The notes beneath the pieces were generated by a model that ran no database searches, was not told the origin of the DNA, and saw only the letters and a program-made list of their open reading frames with translations. From Jiangella alba (GTDB lineage Bacteria; Actinomycetota; Actinomycetes; Jiangellales; Jiangellaceae), in NCBI RefSeq assembly GCF_900106035.1, contig NZ_FNUC01000003.1, positions 434,001 through 498,000 of the forward strand: DNA of 64,000 nt, read 5' to 3'. Numbering within the stretch: the first letter of the stretch is position 1; each line of letters begins with the position of its first letter. A program made the translations under genes and the position numbers. Of this stretch, positions 14,552-23,162 are shown piece by piece.

Positions 14552-16744
14552 ATGGCGAGGAGACTGGCGGAGTTCGTGACGCGCCGGCGGCGGGCGGTGC
14601 TGATCGTGGCGGTGCTGCTCGCCCTGCTCGGCGGGGCGACCAGCACGTCGTTGTTCGGCAAGCTGTCGGCCGGCGGCTTCGACGACCCGGGGGCGGAGTC
14701 CGGGCAGGCGGCCGACCTGCTCGAGGAGACCTTCGGGCAGTCGCCCCCGAACCTGGCGCTGCTGGTGACGGCCGCCGACGGCGTCGACGGCGCCGCCGCG
14801 GCCGAGGCGGGGACCCGGCTGACGGAGTCGCTCGCGGCCGAGGACGGCGTGCGCGACGTCGTCTCGTACTGGTCGTCCGGGCAGCCGCAGCTGCGCAGCG
14901 ACGACGGCGACCGCGCGCTCGTCCTGGCGACCATCGTCGGCGACGACACCGAGGTCAACGAGCGGGTCGGCGCGCTCGCCGACGCCTACGGCGGGGACGC
15001 CGACGGCCTGACCGTCGAGGTCGGCGGGTACGCCGCGTTCTCGCACGAGCTGTCCGAGCAGAGCGAGAGCGACGTCGTGACCGGGGAGATGATCGTCTTC
15101 CCGGTGACGCTGATCGCGCTGGTCCTGGTGTTCGGCGGGATCGTCGCGGCGCTGCTGCCGCTGGCCGTCGCCGCCGCGACGTCGCTGCTCGGCATGGGGC
15201 TGCTGTGGGCGCTGGCCGAGGTCACCTCGCTGTCGGTGTTCGCGGCGAACGTGGTGACGCTGGCCGGGCTGGGGCTGGCGATCGACTACAGCCTGCTGAT
15301 GGTGAACCGGTACCGCGAGGAGCTGGCCGGCGAGCGCACGGTGCCGGAGGCGATCCGGGCGACGCTGGCCTCGGCCGGGCGGACCATCGTGTTCGCGTCG
15401 CTGACGGTGTGCATCGCGCTGGCGACGCTGATCCTGGTGCCGCTGCCGGCGATCCGGTCCATCGGGTACGCGGGCGTGCTGACCGCGCTGCTCGCCGCCG
15501 CGTCGTCGCTGCTCGTCCTGCCGGCGCTGTTCGCGGTGCTCGGGAAGCGGGTCGGGACGCCGCGGCTGCGGCGCCGACGCACGTCGGCCGGTGACGGGTT
15601 CTGGCACCGGCTGGCGATGATCGTGATGCGCCGGCCGCTGCCGATCGCGACCGTCGTGACGGCGGCCCTCCTGCTGCTCGGTGCGCCGTTCCTCGGCATG
15701 AAGCTCGGCTACCTGGACGAGCGGGTCATGCCGGAGTCGTCCGAGGCGCGGCACGTCGCGACGGTGATCCGCTCGGACTTCGCGACGGGGGAGCAGGACG
15801 CGCTGCAGGTGGTGGCGCCGTCCGGGCTGACGGAGCCGGGCGAGTACGCCGAGCGCATCTCGCTGCTCGACCACGTCGCCCGCGTCGACACCGTCAGCGG
15901 CAGCTACGCCGACGGCGCCTCGGTGGCTCCGGCCGGCCCCGAGCACGCCCGGTTCGCAGCCGGCGACGCCGTCTACCTGTCCGTCGTGCCCGAGCCCGAG
16001 ACCGTCGAGCTGACCCGCGAGCTGGTCGGCGCCGTCCGCGCCGTCGACGCCCCGGCCGAGACCCTCGTCGGCGGCGTCGCCGCGGTGGCCGAGGACGCCG
16101 ACCGGTCGCTGCTGGACATGCTGCCGTGGGCGCTCGGCGCGGTCGGGCTGGCGATGGTCGTGCTGCTGTTCCTGCTGACCGGCAGCGTGCTGCTGCCGTT
16201 CCTCGCGCTGGTGCTGAGCACGCTGAGCCTGTCGGCGACGTTCGGCGCGATGGTGTGGATCTTCCAGGACGGCCATCTGTCCGGCCTGTTCGACTTCACC
16301 GTCACCGGCACGACCATCTCGACGGTGCCGGTGATGCTGTTCGCGCTGGCGTTCGGCCTGGCGATGGACTACCAGGTGTTCATGTTGTCGCGGATCAGGG
16401 AGGAGTACGACCGCGGCGCCTCCCCGACGGCGGCCGTCGCCCTCGGCCTGGAGAAGGTCGGCCGCATCGTCACCGCCGCGGCCGTCCTCATCTCCATCGT
16501 CTTCCTCGCCTTCCTCGTCTCCGACATCACGCTGATGAAGGCGTTCGGGGTGGGGCTGCCGCTGGCCGTGCTGATCGACGCCACCCTGATCCGCGGCGCC
16601 CTGCTGCCGGCCACCATGCGGCTGCTCGGCGGCGCCACCTGGTGGGCGCCACCGTTCCTCCGCCGCGTGCACGCCCGGTTCGGCCTCCGTGAGACGTCGT
16701 CGGATGCCGCGGCGCCGGCCGAGCCCGTCACCGCGGGGAGGTGA
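14552..16744 (+). CDS. MMPL/RND-superfamily transporter
   Basis: This 730-residue protein has the MMPL architecture: an N-terminal helix (VLIVAVLLALLGGATSTSLF), an extracytoplasmic loop of about 130 residues, a block of five or six helices (about 180-340), a second repeat with helix, loop (about 385-520) and helix block to the end. Motif-like positions in the helices are LGLAIDYSLLMVNRYREEL in repeat one and FGLAMDYQVFMLSRIREEY in repeat two, the conserved Asp-Tyr pairs used for proton coupling. The family exports lipids or hydrophobic compounds. GAGACGGAGACACG precedes the ATG. It meets the convergent PheS-like gene with no gap. The substrate cannot be told. Confidence 0.92.
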   Translation: MARRLAEFVTRRRRAVLIVAVLLALLGGATSTSLFGKLSAGGFDDPGAESGQAADLLEETFGQSPPNLALLVTAADGVDGAAAAEAGTRLTESLAAEDGVRDVVSYWSSGQPQLRSDDGDRALVLATIVGDDTEVNERVGALADAYGGDADGLTVEVGGYAAFSHELSEQSESDVVTGEMIVFPVTLIALVLVFGGIVAALLPLAVAAATSLLGMGLLWALAEVTSLSVFAANVVTLAGLGLAIDYSLLMVNRYREELAGERTVPEAIRATLASAGRTIVFASLTVCIALATLILVPLPAIRSIGYAGVLTALLAAASSLLVLPALFAVLGKRVGTPRLRRRRTSAGDGFWHRLAMIVMRRPLPIATVVTAALLLLGAPFLGMKLGYLDERVMPESSEARHVATVIRSDFATGEQDALQVVAPSGLTEPGEYAERISLLDHVARVDTVSGSYADGASVAPAGPEHARFAAGDAVYLSVVPEPETVELTRELVGAVRAVDAPAETLVGGVAAVAEDADRSLLDMLPWALGAVGLAMVVLLFLLTGSVLLPFLALVLSTLSLSATFGAMVWIFQDGHLSGLFDFTVTGTTISTVPVMLFALAFGLAMDYQVFMLSRIREEYDRGASPTAAVALGLEKVGRIVTAAAVLISIVFLAFLVSDITLMKAFGVGLPLAVLIDATLIRGALLPATMRLLGGATWWAPPFLRRVHARFGLRETSSDAAAPAEPVTAGR

Positions 16745-17878
16745 TCAGCTGGTCGCGAGTGCGGCGGCGACGCGGTCGCGGAGGGCGTTGACCTCCTCGC
16801 TGGTGAGGGTGCGGTCGACCGGGCGGAGTACCAGCCGGAGCAGCACGTTCTCCTGGCCGGGCCGCATCGCCAGCCGCTCGCGCGCCGCCGCCGGCAGGTC
16901 CGCGTACGGCGTCGTCGAGAGGACGGCGACCTCCTCGACGAGGTCGGCGTCGGGGCCGAGGGCCTCGCGGACGCGGTCGCCGAGCAGTTCGGCGTCCGAG
17001 CCGGCGGCGACGGCGACGGAGAGGTCGCGGCGGGCCGGCGGGAGGTCGGACACCGGCTGGTACGGCGTGAGGTCCAGCAGTTGCCCGGCCACCCGCGGGT
17101 CGGCGGAGCGCAGCAGCCGGATGTCCGGGATGCCCTTGCGCAGCATGAGCACGCGGTCCAGCCCCATGCCGAGGGCCAGCCCGCTCCACTGCGACGGCGA
17201 CAGGCCGGCGGCGGTCAGCACCTGCGGCGCGGCCAGCCCGCACTCGGCGATCTCGACCGGGTGGCCGTCGTGGATGGCCTCGACCTCGCGGCCGCCGGAC
17301 GTGTACGGGTGCGACGTCGCCGTCCAGCGCCAGTGCGCCCCCGGCAGCAGGGCCTCGACGAGGGTGGTGACCAGGGCGTGCAGGTCGTCGTGGTCGAGGC
17401 GGCGGCCGCCGCGGCGCAGCAGCCACAGGTCGAGCTGGTGCGGCGTGCCGGTGTGCAGCCGGTCGATGGAGTCGCGGCGGTGGCAGATGCCGGGCAGCAC
17501 CAGCAGCACGTCGCGCTGAGGCGCGCCCTCGGCGGCGAGCGCGCGCAGCGCCGGCGGCACCCCGGCTGACGTGTGGCTGCGCAGCATGGTGGTGTCGCTG
17601 ACGTAGCGGGTGTAGCGGACGTCGCGCGAGACGGCGTCGCGCTGGTAGCCGAGGCGGTCGTAGTTGTCCTCGACGGCGACGACGGGGCGCGAGCGCAGCA
17701 GCCGGACGTCGGCGTCCCACTGCTCCCCGAGCGCCGCGGCGGCGGACGAGACGAGGTGCTGCAGGGCGTGCGGCCCGTCAGCGGGGTCGGTGAGGTCGCG
17801 CAGCGAGAGCGCGTCGACCAGGGCGGGCAACGACAGCGGCTGCGGCCGGCTGTCGGAGGCGACGAGAGATGCGGTCAT
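16745..17878 (-). CDS. srmL: PheS-related single-chain ligase with ferredoxin-fold anticodon-binding domain
   Basis: This 377-residue protein joins a class II PheRS alpha-like catalytic core to a C-terminal ferredoxin-fold anticodon-binding domain, which in normal bacterial PheRS lies on the beta chain. Recognisable parts are motif 2-like DVRYTRYVSDTTMLRSHTSA, motif 3-like GLALGMGLDRVLMLRKGIPD, and the FDX-ACB start YQPVSDLPPARRDLSVAV. No beta-subunit gene is adjacent. It matches the orphan class known as PheS-related mystery ligase (SrmL), whose substrate is not established, so I do not call it a tRNA synthetase. The symbol rests on memory of that family name. A structured leader with a mini-ORF lies directly upstream (17922-18018). 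Confidence 0.8.
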   Translation of the reverse strand: MTASLVASDSRPQPLSLPALVDALSLRDLTDPADGPHALQHLVSSAAAALGEQWDADVRLLRSRPVVAVEDNYDRLGYQRDAVSRDVRYTRYVSDTTMLRSHTSAGVPPALRALAAEGAPQRDVLLVLPGICHRRDSIDRLHTGTPHQLDLWLLRRGGRRLDHDDLHALVTTLVEALLPGAHWRWTATSHPYTSGGREVEAIHDGHPVEIAECGLAAPQVLTAAGLSPSQWSGLALGMGLDRVLMLRKGIPDIRLLRSADPRVAGQLLDLTPYQPVSDLPPARRDLSVAVAAGSDAELLGDRVREALGPDADLVEEVAVLSTTPYADLPAAARERLAMRPGQENVLLRLVLRPVDRTLTSEEVNALRDRVAAALATS

Positions 17879-17921
17879 GACCAGGCCTTTCGCGGATAAT
17901 GCGTGGGAAGCGGTGGAGGCT

Positions 17922-17992
17922 CCCCCGGCCGGTCGTCCGCGGAGGGTCAGGCGTGCGCACCCTCCGGGCGGCGGACGTTCGCCGACCGGGGG
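17922..17992 (-). promoter_or_regulatory. nested hairpin leader upstream of the PheS-like gene
   Basis: The segment can fold into stacked helices: GGAGGGT/ACCCTCC (17941-17947 with 17959-17965), GTCCGC/GCGGAC (17935-17940 with 17971-17976) and CCCCCGG/CCGGGGG (17922-17928 with 17986-17992). A competing pairing of CCGGTCG with CGACCGG is also possible (17929-17935 with 17983-17989). The mini-ORF stop codon falls in the inner stem. Attenuation of the ligase gene is a hypothesis. Confidence 0.5.
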
Positions 17993-18018
17993 CCGCTAAA
18001 CCAGCGCTGACCTGGCAT
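17947..18018 (-). CDS. possible 23-residue leader peptide before the PheS-like gene
   Basis: An ATG at 18018 opens a frame for MPGQRWFSGPRSANVRRPEG plus three residues, ending at TGA 17947-17949 inside the hairpin. TAGACT lies 8 nt upstream of the ATG, so a leaderless transcript starting at the ATG is possible; the box overlaps the stop of the SRPBCC gene. The peptide has adjacent Trp and Phe codons but no run of either, so classical Phe attenuation is not obvious. Confidence 0.35.
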   Translation of the reverse strand: MPGQRWFSGPRSANVRRPEGAHA

Positions 18019-18028
18019 GGGTGGAAGT

Positions 18029-18481
18029 CTAGCCGAGCGCGAGTTGATCGGCCAGGCGCGAGAGGCTGTCGTGCCAGCCCTTGAGGTGGTCGTCGCGCTG
18101 CTCCTCGGTGGGGTTGTGGCTGTGCGTCACGACCACCTCGGTGCCGCCCTGCTCGGACGGGGCCAGGCGGACGGCGACCCGGCTGGCGGGCGCGTTGTCG
18201 CCGTCCCACGACCAGATGAACGTCACCAGGCGGGGCCGCCGGATCTCGCCGAAGATGCCGCGGACCGCGACGTTGTGACCCTTGGACAGCCCGGTGGTGC
18301 GGAAGCTGAACCGGCCGCCGGCCCGGGGGTCGGTCTCGTAGATCGCGGCGAACGCCGGTGGCCAGTACCAGCCGGCCAGCCGCCGTGGCTCGGTGAACAT
18401 CGGGAAGACGTCGTCGGGGTCGGCGTCGACCACCATGGAGACGACGGCGGTGGTGGCATCGGGGGTGGATGACTCGACCAT
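18029..18481 (-). CDS. SRPBCC/AHSA1-like protein
   Basis: The product of about 150 residues has the START/Bet v1-like SRPBCC fold seen in activator-of-Hsp90-homologue (AHSA1) proteins. Visible marks are VVSMVVDADPDDVFPMFTEP with FRLAGW-like RRLAGWYWPP, the strand FSFRTTG, VTFIWSWDG, and the late helix LKGWHDSLSRLADQL. Such proteins bind small hydrophobic ligands, and the ligand here is unknown. I place the start at ATG 18481, with TAAAGT 8 nt upstream suggesting a leaderless start; an ATG at 18511 in the same frame would overlap the sulfatase gene. The PheS-like gene follows on the same strand after a 150-nt leader. Confidence 0.8.
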   Translation of the reverse strand: MVESSTPDATTAVVSMVVDADPDDVFPMFTEPRRLAGWYWPPAFAAIYETDPRAGGRFSFRTTGLSKGHNVAVRGIFGEIRRPRLVTFIWSWDGDNAPASRVAVRLAPSEQGGTEVVVTHSHNPTEEQRDDHLKGWHDSLSRLADQLALG

Positions 18482-18503
18482 GGTTGCGCACTTTAGGGCA
18501 TTT

Positions 18504-19916
18504 TCATACATCCTGACGAGAGGGGGCCCACGGCTCGTCGCCGACTTCCCGGCGCAGCCGCTCGAGCTCGGCCGTGAGGTCGCGCCTGACGCCGGCGTAG
18601 GCAGGATCGTCGTGCCGGCTGGTCAGCTCGGCGGGGTCGCGGACGAGGTCGAACAGCTCCCACTCGGGCTCGGTTCGCACGGACGACGCACCGGGCACGC
18701 CGAGTCCGTCGCCCGGGTAGTGGATCAGCTTGTGCGTCGCCGTCCGCACCCCGACGTGCGCGGGGACGTGGTGGCTGCCGTCCAGGTGCTCCCAGTAGCG
18801 GTAGTACATCGACGTGCGCCAGTCGTCCGGCCGCTCGCCGCGTAGCAGCGGGCCCAGGCTGCGGCCCTGCATGCGCGGGTGCGCGGGCACCCCGGCGAGG
18901 TCGAGGAAGGTGGGCGCGAAGTCGACGTTCAGTGCCATCGCGGCGGTGGACGTGCCGGGTGCGACCTCGCGCGGGTAGCGCACCATGAGCGGCATCCGCA
19001 GCGACTCCTCGTACATGAACCGCTTGTCGTACCAGCCGTGGTCGCCGAGGAAGAAGCCCTGGTCCGACGAGTAGGCGACGACGGTGTCCGCGGCCAGCCC
19101 GTGTTCGTCCAGCGCGTCGAGCAGCCGGCCGGTGTTGTCGTCGATCGACGCGACGCAGCGCAGGTAGTCCTTGAGGTAGCTCTGATAGGCCCAGCGGGTG
19201 CGCTCGTCGCCGGGCAGCCCGCGCGGCCACGGCGCCTTGAGGTCGCGCTCGTTGAGGTCGCGGCCGACACGCATCCGTGCCTCGCGCGCGCCGCGGCCAC
19301 GGCCGGCGTAGTCGTCGAACAGCGTCGGCGGTTCGGGCAGGTCGACGCCGTCGAACAGGCCGAGGTGGGCGACGTCGGGGTCCCAGCTGCGGTGCGGCGC
19401 CTTGTGCCAGAGCAGCAGGCAGAACGGGCGGTCCGGGTCGCGCCGGGCGATGTGGTCGAGCGCGAGGTCGGTGAGCACCGTCGTCGTGTAGCCGCTGACC
19501 GTCCGGCGTCCACCGGGGCCGAGCAGTTCCGGATTCCAGTACTCGCCCTGGTCCTCCAGGATCTCCCAGCTGTCGAAGCCGTGCGGGTCGTGCACGCCGC
19601 CGTGGCCGAGGTGCCACTTGCCGACCAGCCAGGTCTGGTAGCCGACGGAGCGCAGCAGCGCCGGGAACGTCGGCTGCCGCGCGTCGATGGGCGTACTGAG
19701 GGTGCGGACGCCGTTGACGTGGCCGTAGGTGCCGGTGAGGATCGACGCCCGGCTCGGCGCGCACAGGGCGTTCGTGCAGAACGCCGCGTCGAACCGCAGG
19801 CCCTCGGCGGCGATGCGGTCCAGCTGCGGCGTCGGCATCAGCTCGCCGCCGTACGCCGAGATCGCGTGCGCCGCGTGGTCGTCGGTCAGGACGAGGACGA
19901 GGTTGGGCCGCTTCAC
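18504..19916 (-). CDS. sulfatase (CxPSR type)
   Basis: This 470-residue enzyme is a type I sulfatase. The metal-binding N-terminus is NLVLVLTDDH (D12, D13), and the active-site motif C52-A-P-S-R-A is the formylglycine-modified cysteine form. HLGHGG, SSDQGFFLGDHGWYDKR and the C-terminal LFDLVRDPAELTS are typical of sulfatases acting on sugar sulfates. It needs a maturase (FGE or anSME) that is not in this window. The GTG start at 19916 overlaps the stop of the debranching-like gene by 4 nt (GTGA). With its neighbours it suggests use of a sulfated or substituted oligosaccharide. No signal peptide is visible, so cleavage is probably intracellular after import. Confidence 0.9.
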   Translation of the reverse strand: MKRPNLVLVLTDDHAAHAISAYGGELMPTPQLDRIAAEGLRFDAAFCTNALCAPSRASILTGTYGHVNGVRTLSTPIDARQPTFPALLRSVGYQTWLVGKWHLGHGGVHDPHGFDSWEILEDQGEYWNPELLGPGGRRTVSGYTTTVLTDLALDHIARRDPDRPFCLLLWHKAPHRSWDPDVAHLGLFDGVDLPEPPTLFDDYAGRGRGAREARMRVGRDLNERDLKAPWPRGLPGDERTRWAYQSYLKDYLRCVASIDDNTGRLLDALDEHGLAADTVVAYSSDQGFFLGDHGWYDKRFMYEESLRMPLMVRYPREVAPGTSTAAMALNVDFAPTFLDLAGVPAHPRMQGRSLGPLLRGERPDDWRTSMYYRYWEHLDGSHHVPAHVGVRTATHKLIHYPGDGLGVPGASSVRTEPEWELFDLVRDPAELTSRHDDPAYAGVRRDLTAELERLRREVGDEPWAPSRQDV

Positions 19917-21973
19917 GTCGTCTGCACCGTCAGCGGCGCGGACGTGCGCACGTCGGCCCGTCCCTCGGCGTCGACGGCGACGGTGAGCGGGTGGCCGGCG
20001 ACCCGCAGGCCCTCGACCCGCAGCGGGAACCAGCCGGCGAACGCCGGGTCCGGCGCCACCCGCAGCCGGCCGCCCGGCACGTCCGCCGTCAGACCGAGCG
20101 CCGCCTGCAGCAGCGCGACCACCGTCGCCGCCGACCACGCCTGCGGCCGGCACGCGGCCGGGTAGGCCAGCACCGGCTCGCCGGCCCGGGCGTCGGTGCC
20201 GGCGAACAGCTCCGGCAGCCGGTAGGCGAAGTCGGGCGCGACCCGCAGCAGCCCGTCGGCCAGCGACGCCGCGACGCCGGGGAAGCCGTCGGCGGCCAGT
20301 CCGCGGACCGCGATGGCGGTGTCGTGCGGCCAGATGCTGCCCGCGTGGTAGCCGAGCGGGTTGAACCCGGCCGCGTCGGCGCTCATCGTCCGAAGCCCGT
20401 ACCCGGCGTCGAGGTCGGGCCGGCTCAGCCGGTCCGCGACGACGGCGGCGTCGTCCGGGCCGAGCAGGCCGGTGCCGAGCAGGTGGCCGAGGTTCGACGT
20501 GACGGTGCCGACCGGCCGCTTGGCGCCGTCGAGCGCGATGGCGGGGAACCGGCCCTTCTCGTCGGACACCCAGAACGCGGCGGCGAAGCGTTCGCGCAGC
20601 GCCGCCGCCCACTCGCGCAGCCGCTCGGCGCCCCCGCGCCCGTGCGCCTCGAGCAGGCCCGCCCCGGCGAGGGCGGCTTCGTAGGCGTAGGCCTGGGCCT
20701 CGCTGAGCGCGATCGGCGGCTCGGCGATGGTGCCGTCGGGGTACTGGATGGAGTCGCCGGAGTCCTTCCAGCCCTGGTTCGCCAGGCCGCGGCCGCTGCT
20801 GTCGACGTACTCCAGGAAGCCGTCGCCGTCGGGGTCGGCGTCCTCGGTCAGCCAGCGCAGCGCCGCTTCGAGCGGATCGAGCAGGTCGCGGACGTCGAGC
20901 CCCCACCGCCAGGCGTCGTGCAGGAGGCAGACCCACAGCGCGGTGGCGTCGACGGTGCCGAAGTAGACCGGCGGCAGCCAGCTTCCGGCCGTCGGGATGC
21001 GCACCTCGTGCAGGATCTTGCCCGGCGCCTCGGCGGTGTCCGGGTCGTGCGTCGTTCCCTGGCGGCGGGCCAGCGTGCGCAGCGTCCCGCGGGCGAGGCC
21101 GGTGCCCAGCGGCAGCGTGAAGCGGGCGGCCCAGAGGGAGTCGCGGCCGAACAGGGTGAAGAACCACGGGCTGCCCGCGGCCAGGAACGCGTCGCCCGGC
21201 GCCAGCGGGTCGGCGAGCGCGAGTGCCCCGAGGTCGTCGACGCTGCGGGCGGCGAGGCGGGCGAGGTCGGCCCGCCCGGTGACCGTGACGGCGTCCCAGC
21301 CGGCGCCGTCGGCGGGTCCGAACGCGTTGGGCGGCGGTCCGTCTGCGAACGCGGCGGTGACGGTGACGTCGGCGGTCCAGGACGAGCGCGGCGCGAGCTC
21401 GACCGCCCAGGCGAGGACGGCGCCGGTCGCGTGCGTCTCGACCGTGGCGCCCGCGGTCGTGAGCGTGGTGCGCAGCTCGCCGCCGTCCCACTCGACCCGG
21501 CCCGGCCCGGACATAGGCCGGCGGCCACCGCCCTGGGCGCCGTCCTGTTTGATGGCGTCGGCGGGGGCGAAGTCGGCGGCGACGTGCAGGCGCACCGTCG
21601 CCGTCAGGGGGACACGGGCGTTGTTGACCAGCTCCAGCCGCTCGGTGACGCCGTCGGCGCGGGCGAAGCGCTGCCGCTCCAGCCGCACCGTCGGGTCGGC
21701 GCCCGTGTCGCCGAGGTGGCGGACGATGCCGGTGAAGTGGGCGTGCCCCGCGCCGCGCAGGCCGTGCCCGGCCGGCTCCGGCTCGTGGCCGTCGACGTCG
21801 ACGCGGAGCTCGGAGAGGACCCGCCGGTCGTGGCTGAGCACGCCCTGGGCGCCGGCTGCCCGCAGCTGCCCGTCGGCGCCGGACAGCGCCACCGTCGGTG
21901 CCTTGACGCAGCTGACGAGGTCGTGCAGGAACGGCTGCGGCACCGGGCCGGAGGCGGGTGGAGCGGTCACCAC
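19913..21973 (-). CDS. amylo-alpha-1,6-glucosidase / glycogen-debranching-like enzyme
   Basis: This 686-residue protein has the N-terminal beta-rich domain of debranching-like enzymes (LSHDRRVLSELRVDVDG, then RLERQRFARADGVTERLELVN) and a C-terminal (alpha/alpha)6-barrel with typical motifs FTLFGRDSLWAARFTLPLG, GWKDSGDSIQYPDG, NLGHLLGTGLL and GYHAGSIWPHDTAIAVRGL. Such proteins hydrolyse alpha-linked glucans or related oligosaccharides, and many members are annotated as debranching enzymes without proof of substrate. The acid/base could be the D in GRDSLW or in WKDSGD. The start is GTG 21973 with GGAAGGATCACC before it. It is the first gene of the minus-strand operon and is divergent from lacI across two operators. 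Confidence 0.85.
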   Translation of the reverse strand: MVTAPPASGPVPQPFLHDLVSCVKAPTVALSGADGQLRAAGAQGVLSHDRRVLSELRVDVDGHEPEPAGHGLRGAGHAHFTGIVRHLGDTGADPTVRLERQRFARADGVTERLELVNNARVPLTATVRLHVAADFAPADAIKQDGAQGGGRRPMSGPGRVEWDGGELRTTLTTAGATVETHATGAVLAWAVELAPRSSWTADVTVTAAFADGPPPNAFGPADGAGWDAVTVTGRADLARLAARSVDDLGALALADPLAPGDAFLAAGSPWFFTLFGRDSLWAARFTLPLGTGLARGTLRTLARRQGTTHDPDTAEAPGKILHEVRIPTAGSWLPPVYFGTVDATALWVCLLHDAWRWGLDVRDLLDPLEAALRWLTEDADPDGDGFLEYVDSSGRGLANQGWKDSGDSIQYPDGTIAEPPIALSEAQAYAYEAALAGAGLLEAHGRGGAERLREWAAALRERFAAAFWVSDEKGRFPAIALDGAKRPVGTVTSNLGHLLGTGLLGPDDAAVVADRLSRPDLDAGYGLRTMSADAAGFNPLGYHAGSIWPHDTAIAVRGLAADGFPGVAASLADGLLRVAPDFAYRLPELFAGTDARAGEPVLAYPAACRPQAWSAATVVALLQAALGLTADVPGGRLRVAPDPAFAGWFPLRVEGLRVAGHPLTVAVDAEGRADVRTSAPLTVQTT

Positions 21974-21990
21974 GGTGATCCTTCCGTGAC

Positions 21991-22019
21991 TTGACAGAAC
22001 AGTCGACGCGTTCTTAACT
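21991..22019 (+). promoter_or_regulatory. sigma70-like promoter for lacI
   Basis: TTGACA (21991-21996) is separated by 17 bp from TTAACT (22014-22019). This is the clearest -35/-10 pair in the window and points toward the lacI gene at 22103. The predicted start of transcription is near 22026, just before the operators. Confidence 0.6.
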
Positions 22020-22037
22020 CTGAACCAGATCCCATCT

Positions 22038-22082
22038 TTGAACGATCAAACGCACGCTATCAACCGAGTTTTGATCGTTCAA
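22038..22082. promoter_or_regulatory. pair of LacI-type operators
   Basis: TTGAACGATCAA (22038-22049) and its exact reverse complement TTGATCGTTCAA (22071-22082) are each TTGA...TCAA near-palindromes with a central CG, as LacI-family sites usually are. Centre-to-centre spacing is 33 bp, about three helical turns, which suits cooperative binding on one DNA face. They lie between the divergent debranching-enzyme and lacI genes. Confidence 0.75.
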
Positions 22083-22102
22083 CACGTCAAGGAGGACGTC
22101 CG

Positions 22103-23161
22103 ATGGCGACACCGGAGAGTGGTGCCACGCTCGAGAGCGTCGCGTCGGCGGCCGGTGTGTCGCGGCAGACCGTCTCCAACGTCCTGAACGCGCCCGAGCG
22201 GGTGGCGCCGGAGACCCGGCAGCGGGTCGAAGAGGCCATCCAGGCGCTGCGCTACCGTCCCAACCGGTCCGCCCGGTCGCTGCGCACCCGCATGAGCAAC
22301 CTCATCGGCTACTGCGTCCAGCCCGCCGCGGCCGGCAACCTCAACCCCGTCCTCGACCGGTTCGTGCACGCCGTCACCGAGTCCGCGGCCGGTCACGGCT
22401 TCCACGTCCTGCTGTTCACCGCGCCCGCGGGCGACGCCGGGCTGGACCGGTACGCGGAACTGCTCGCCCAGCGCGCGGTCGACGGGTTCGTGCTGGCCGA
22501 CACCGTGGTCGCCGACCCGCGGCCGGCCTGGCTCACCGAGCAGGGCGTCCCCTTCGCGGCGTTCGGCCGCAGCTGGTCCGGCCCCGACATCGGCCGCTGG
22601 GTCGACGTCGACGGCGCGGCCGGCATGACGGAGGCGGTCGAGCACCTGCACGCGCTCGGCCACCGCCGCGTCGCGTTCATCGGCTGGCCCGAGGGGTCCG
22701 GCGTCGGCGACGACCGCGTCGCCGGGTACACCGCGGCCTGCCTGCGCCTCGGCCTGGACCCGCGGGTCGTCCGCGCCGAGGGCGGCGCCGGCACCGGCCG
22801 CGCCCTCGCCACCACCCTGCTCGACGGCGACGACGCGCCCACCGCGCTGGTCTGCGTCAGCGACGACTCCGCGTACGGCGCGCTGCGGGCGCTCGCCGAC
22901 CGTGGCCTGCGTCCGGGCGAGGACGTCGCCGTCGTCGGGTTCGACGACACCCCCGCCGCCCGGCTGCCCGGCGTCGACCTCACCAGCCTCTCCCAGCCGA
23001 TCGAGCAGATCGGCCACGAAGTCGTCCAGATGTTGCTCGGCCTGCTCGGTGTCGTGGTCACCCCGCCCGGCCCCGAGCACCGCCTGCTGCGCCCGTCGCT
23101 GGTCGTCCGGGCCAGCTCTCGCCCCGCCGGACCCGGTCCGGCCGCCCCCACGGAGGCTTGA
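22103..23161 (+). CDS. LacI-family transcriptional regulator
   Basis: This 352-residue regulator has the N-terminal LacI helix-turn-helix (TLESVASAAGVSRQTVSNVL, then VAPETRQRVEEAIQALRYRPN) followed by a periplasmic-binding-like sugar domain (IGYCVQP, ALGHRRVAFIGWPEGSGVGDDR, VVGFDDTPAARL, LTSLSQPIEQIG). AAGGAGGACGTCCG precedes the ATG. It probably binds the operator pair at 22038-22082 and represses both the catabolic genes to the left and its own operon with the ABC importer to the right, with release by the transported sugar or its breakdown product. The inducer cannot be read from the sequence. Confidence 0.93.
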   Translation: MATPESGATLESVASAAGVSRQTVSNVLNAPERVAPETRQRVEEAIQALRYRPNRSARSLRTRMSNLIGYCVQPAAAGNLNPVLDRFVHAVTESAAGHGFHVLLFTAPAGDAGLDRYAELLAQRAVDGFVLADTVVADPRPAWLTEQGVPFAAFGRSWSGPDIGRWVDVDGAAGMTEAVEHLHALGHRRVAFIGWPEGSGVGDDRVAGYTAACLRLGLDPRVVRAEGGAGTGRALATTLLDGDDAPTALVCVSDDSAYGALRALADRGLRPGEDVAVVGFDDTPAARLPGVDLTSLSQPIEQIGHEVVQMLLGLLGVVVTPPGPEHRLLRPSLVVRASSRPAGPGPAAPTEA

Positions 23162-23162
23162 C

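Noticed and set aside
16745..17878. Calling this gene phenylalanyl-tRNA synthetase
   Set aside because: It combines PheS-like and FDX-ACB domains in one chain, lacks a beta subunit partner and fits an orphan ligase class.
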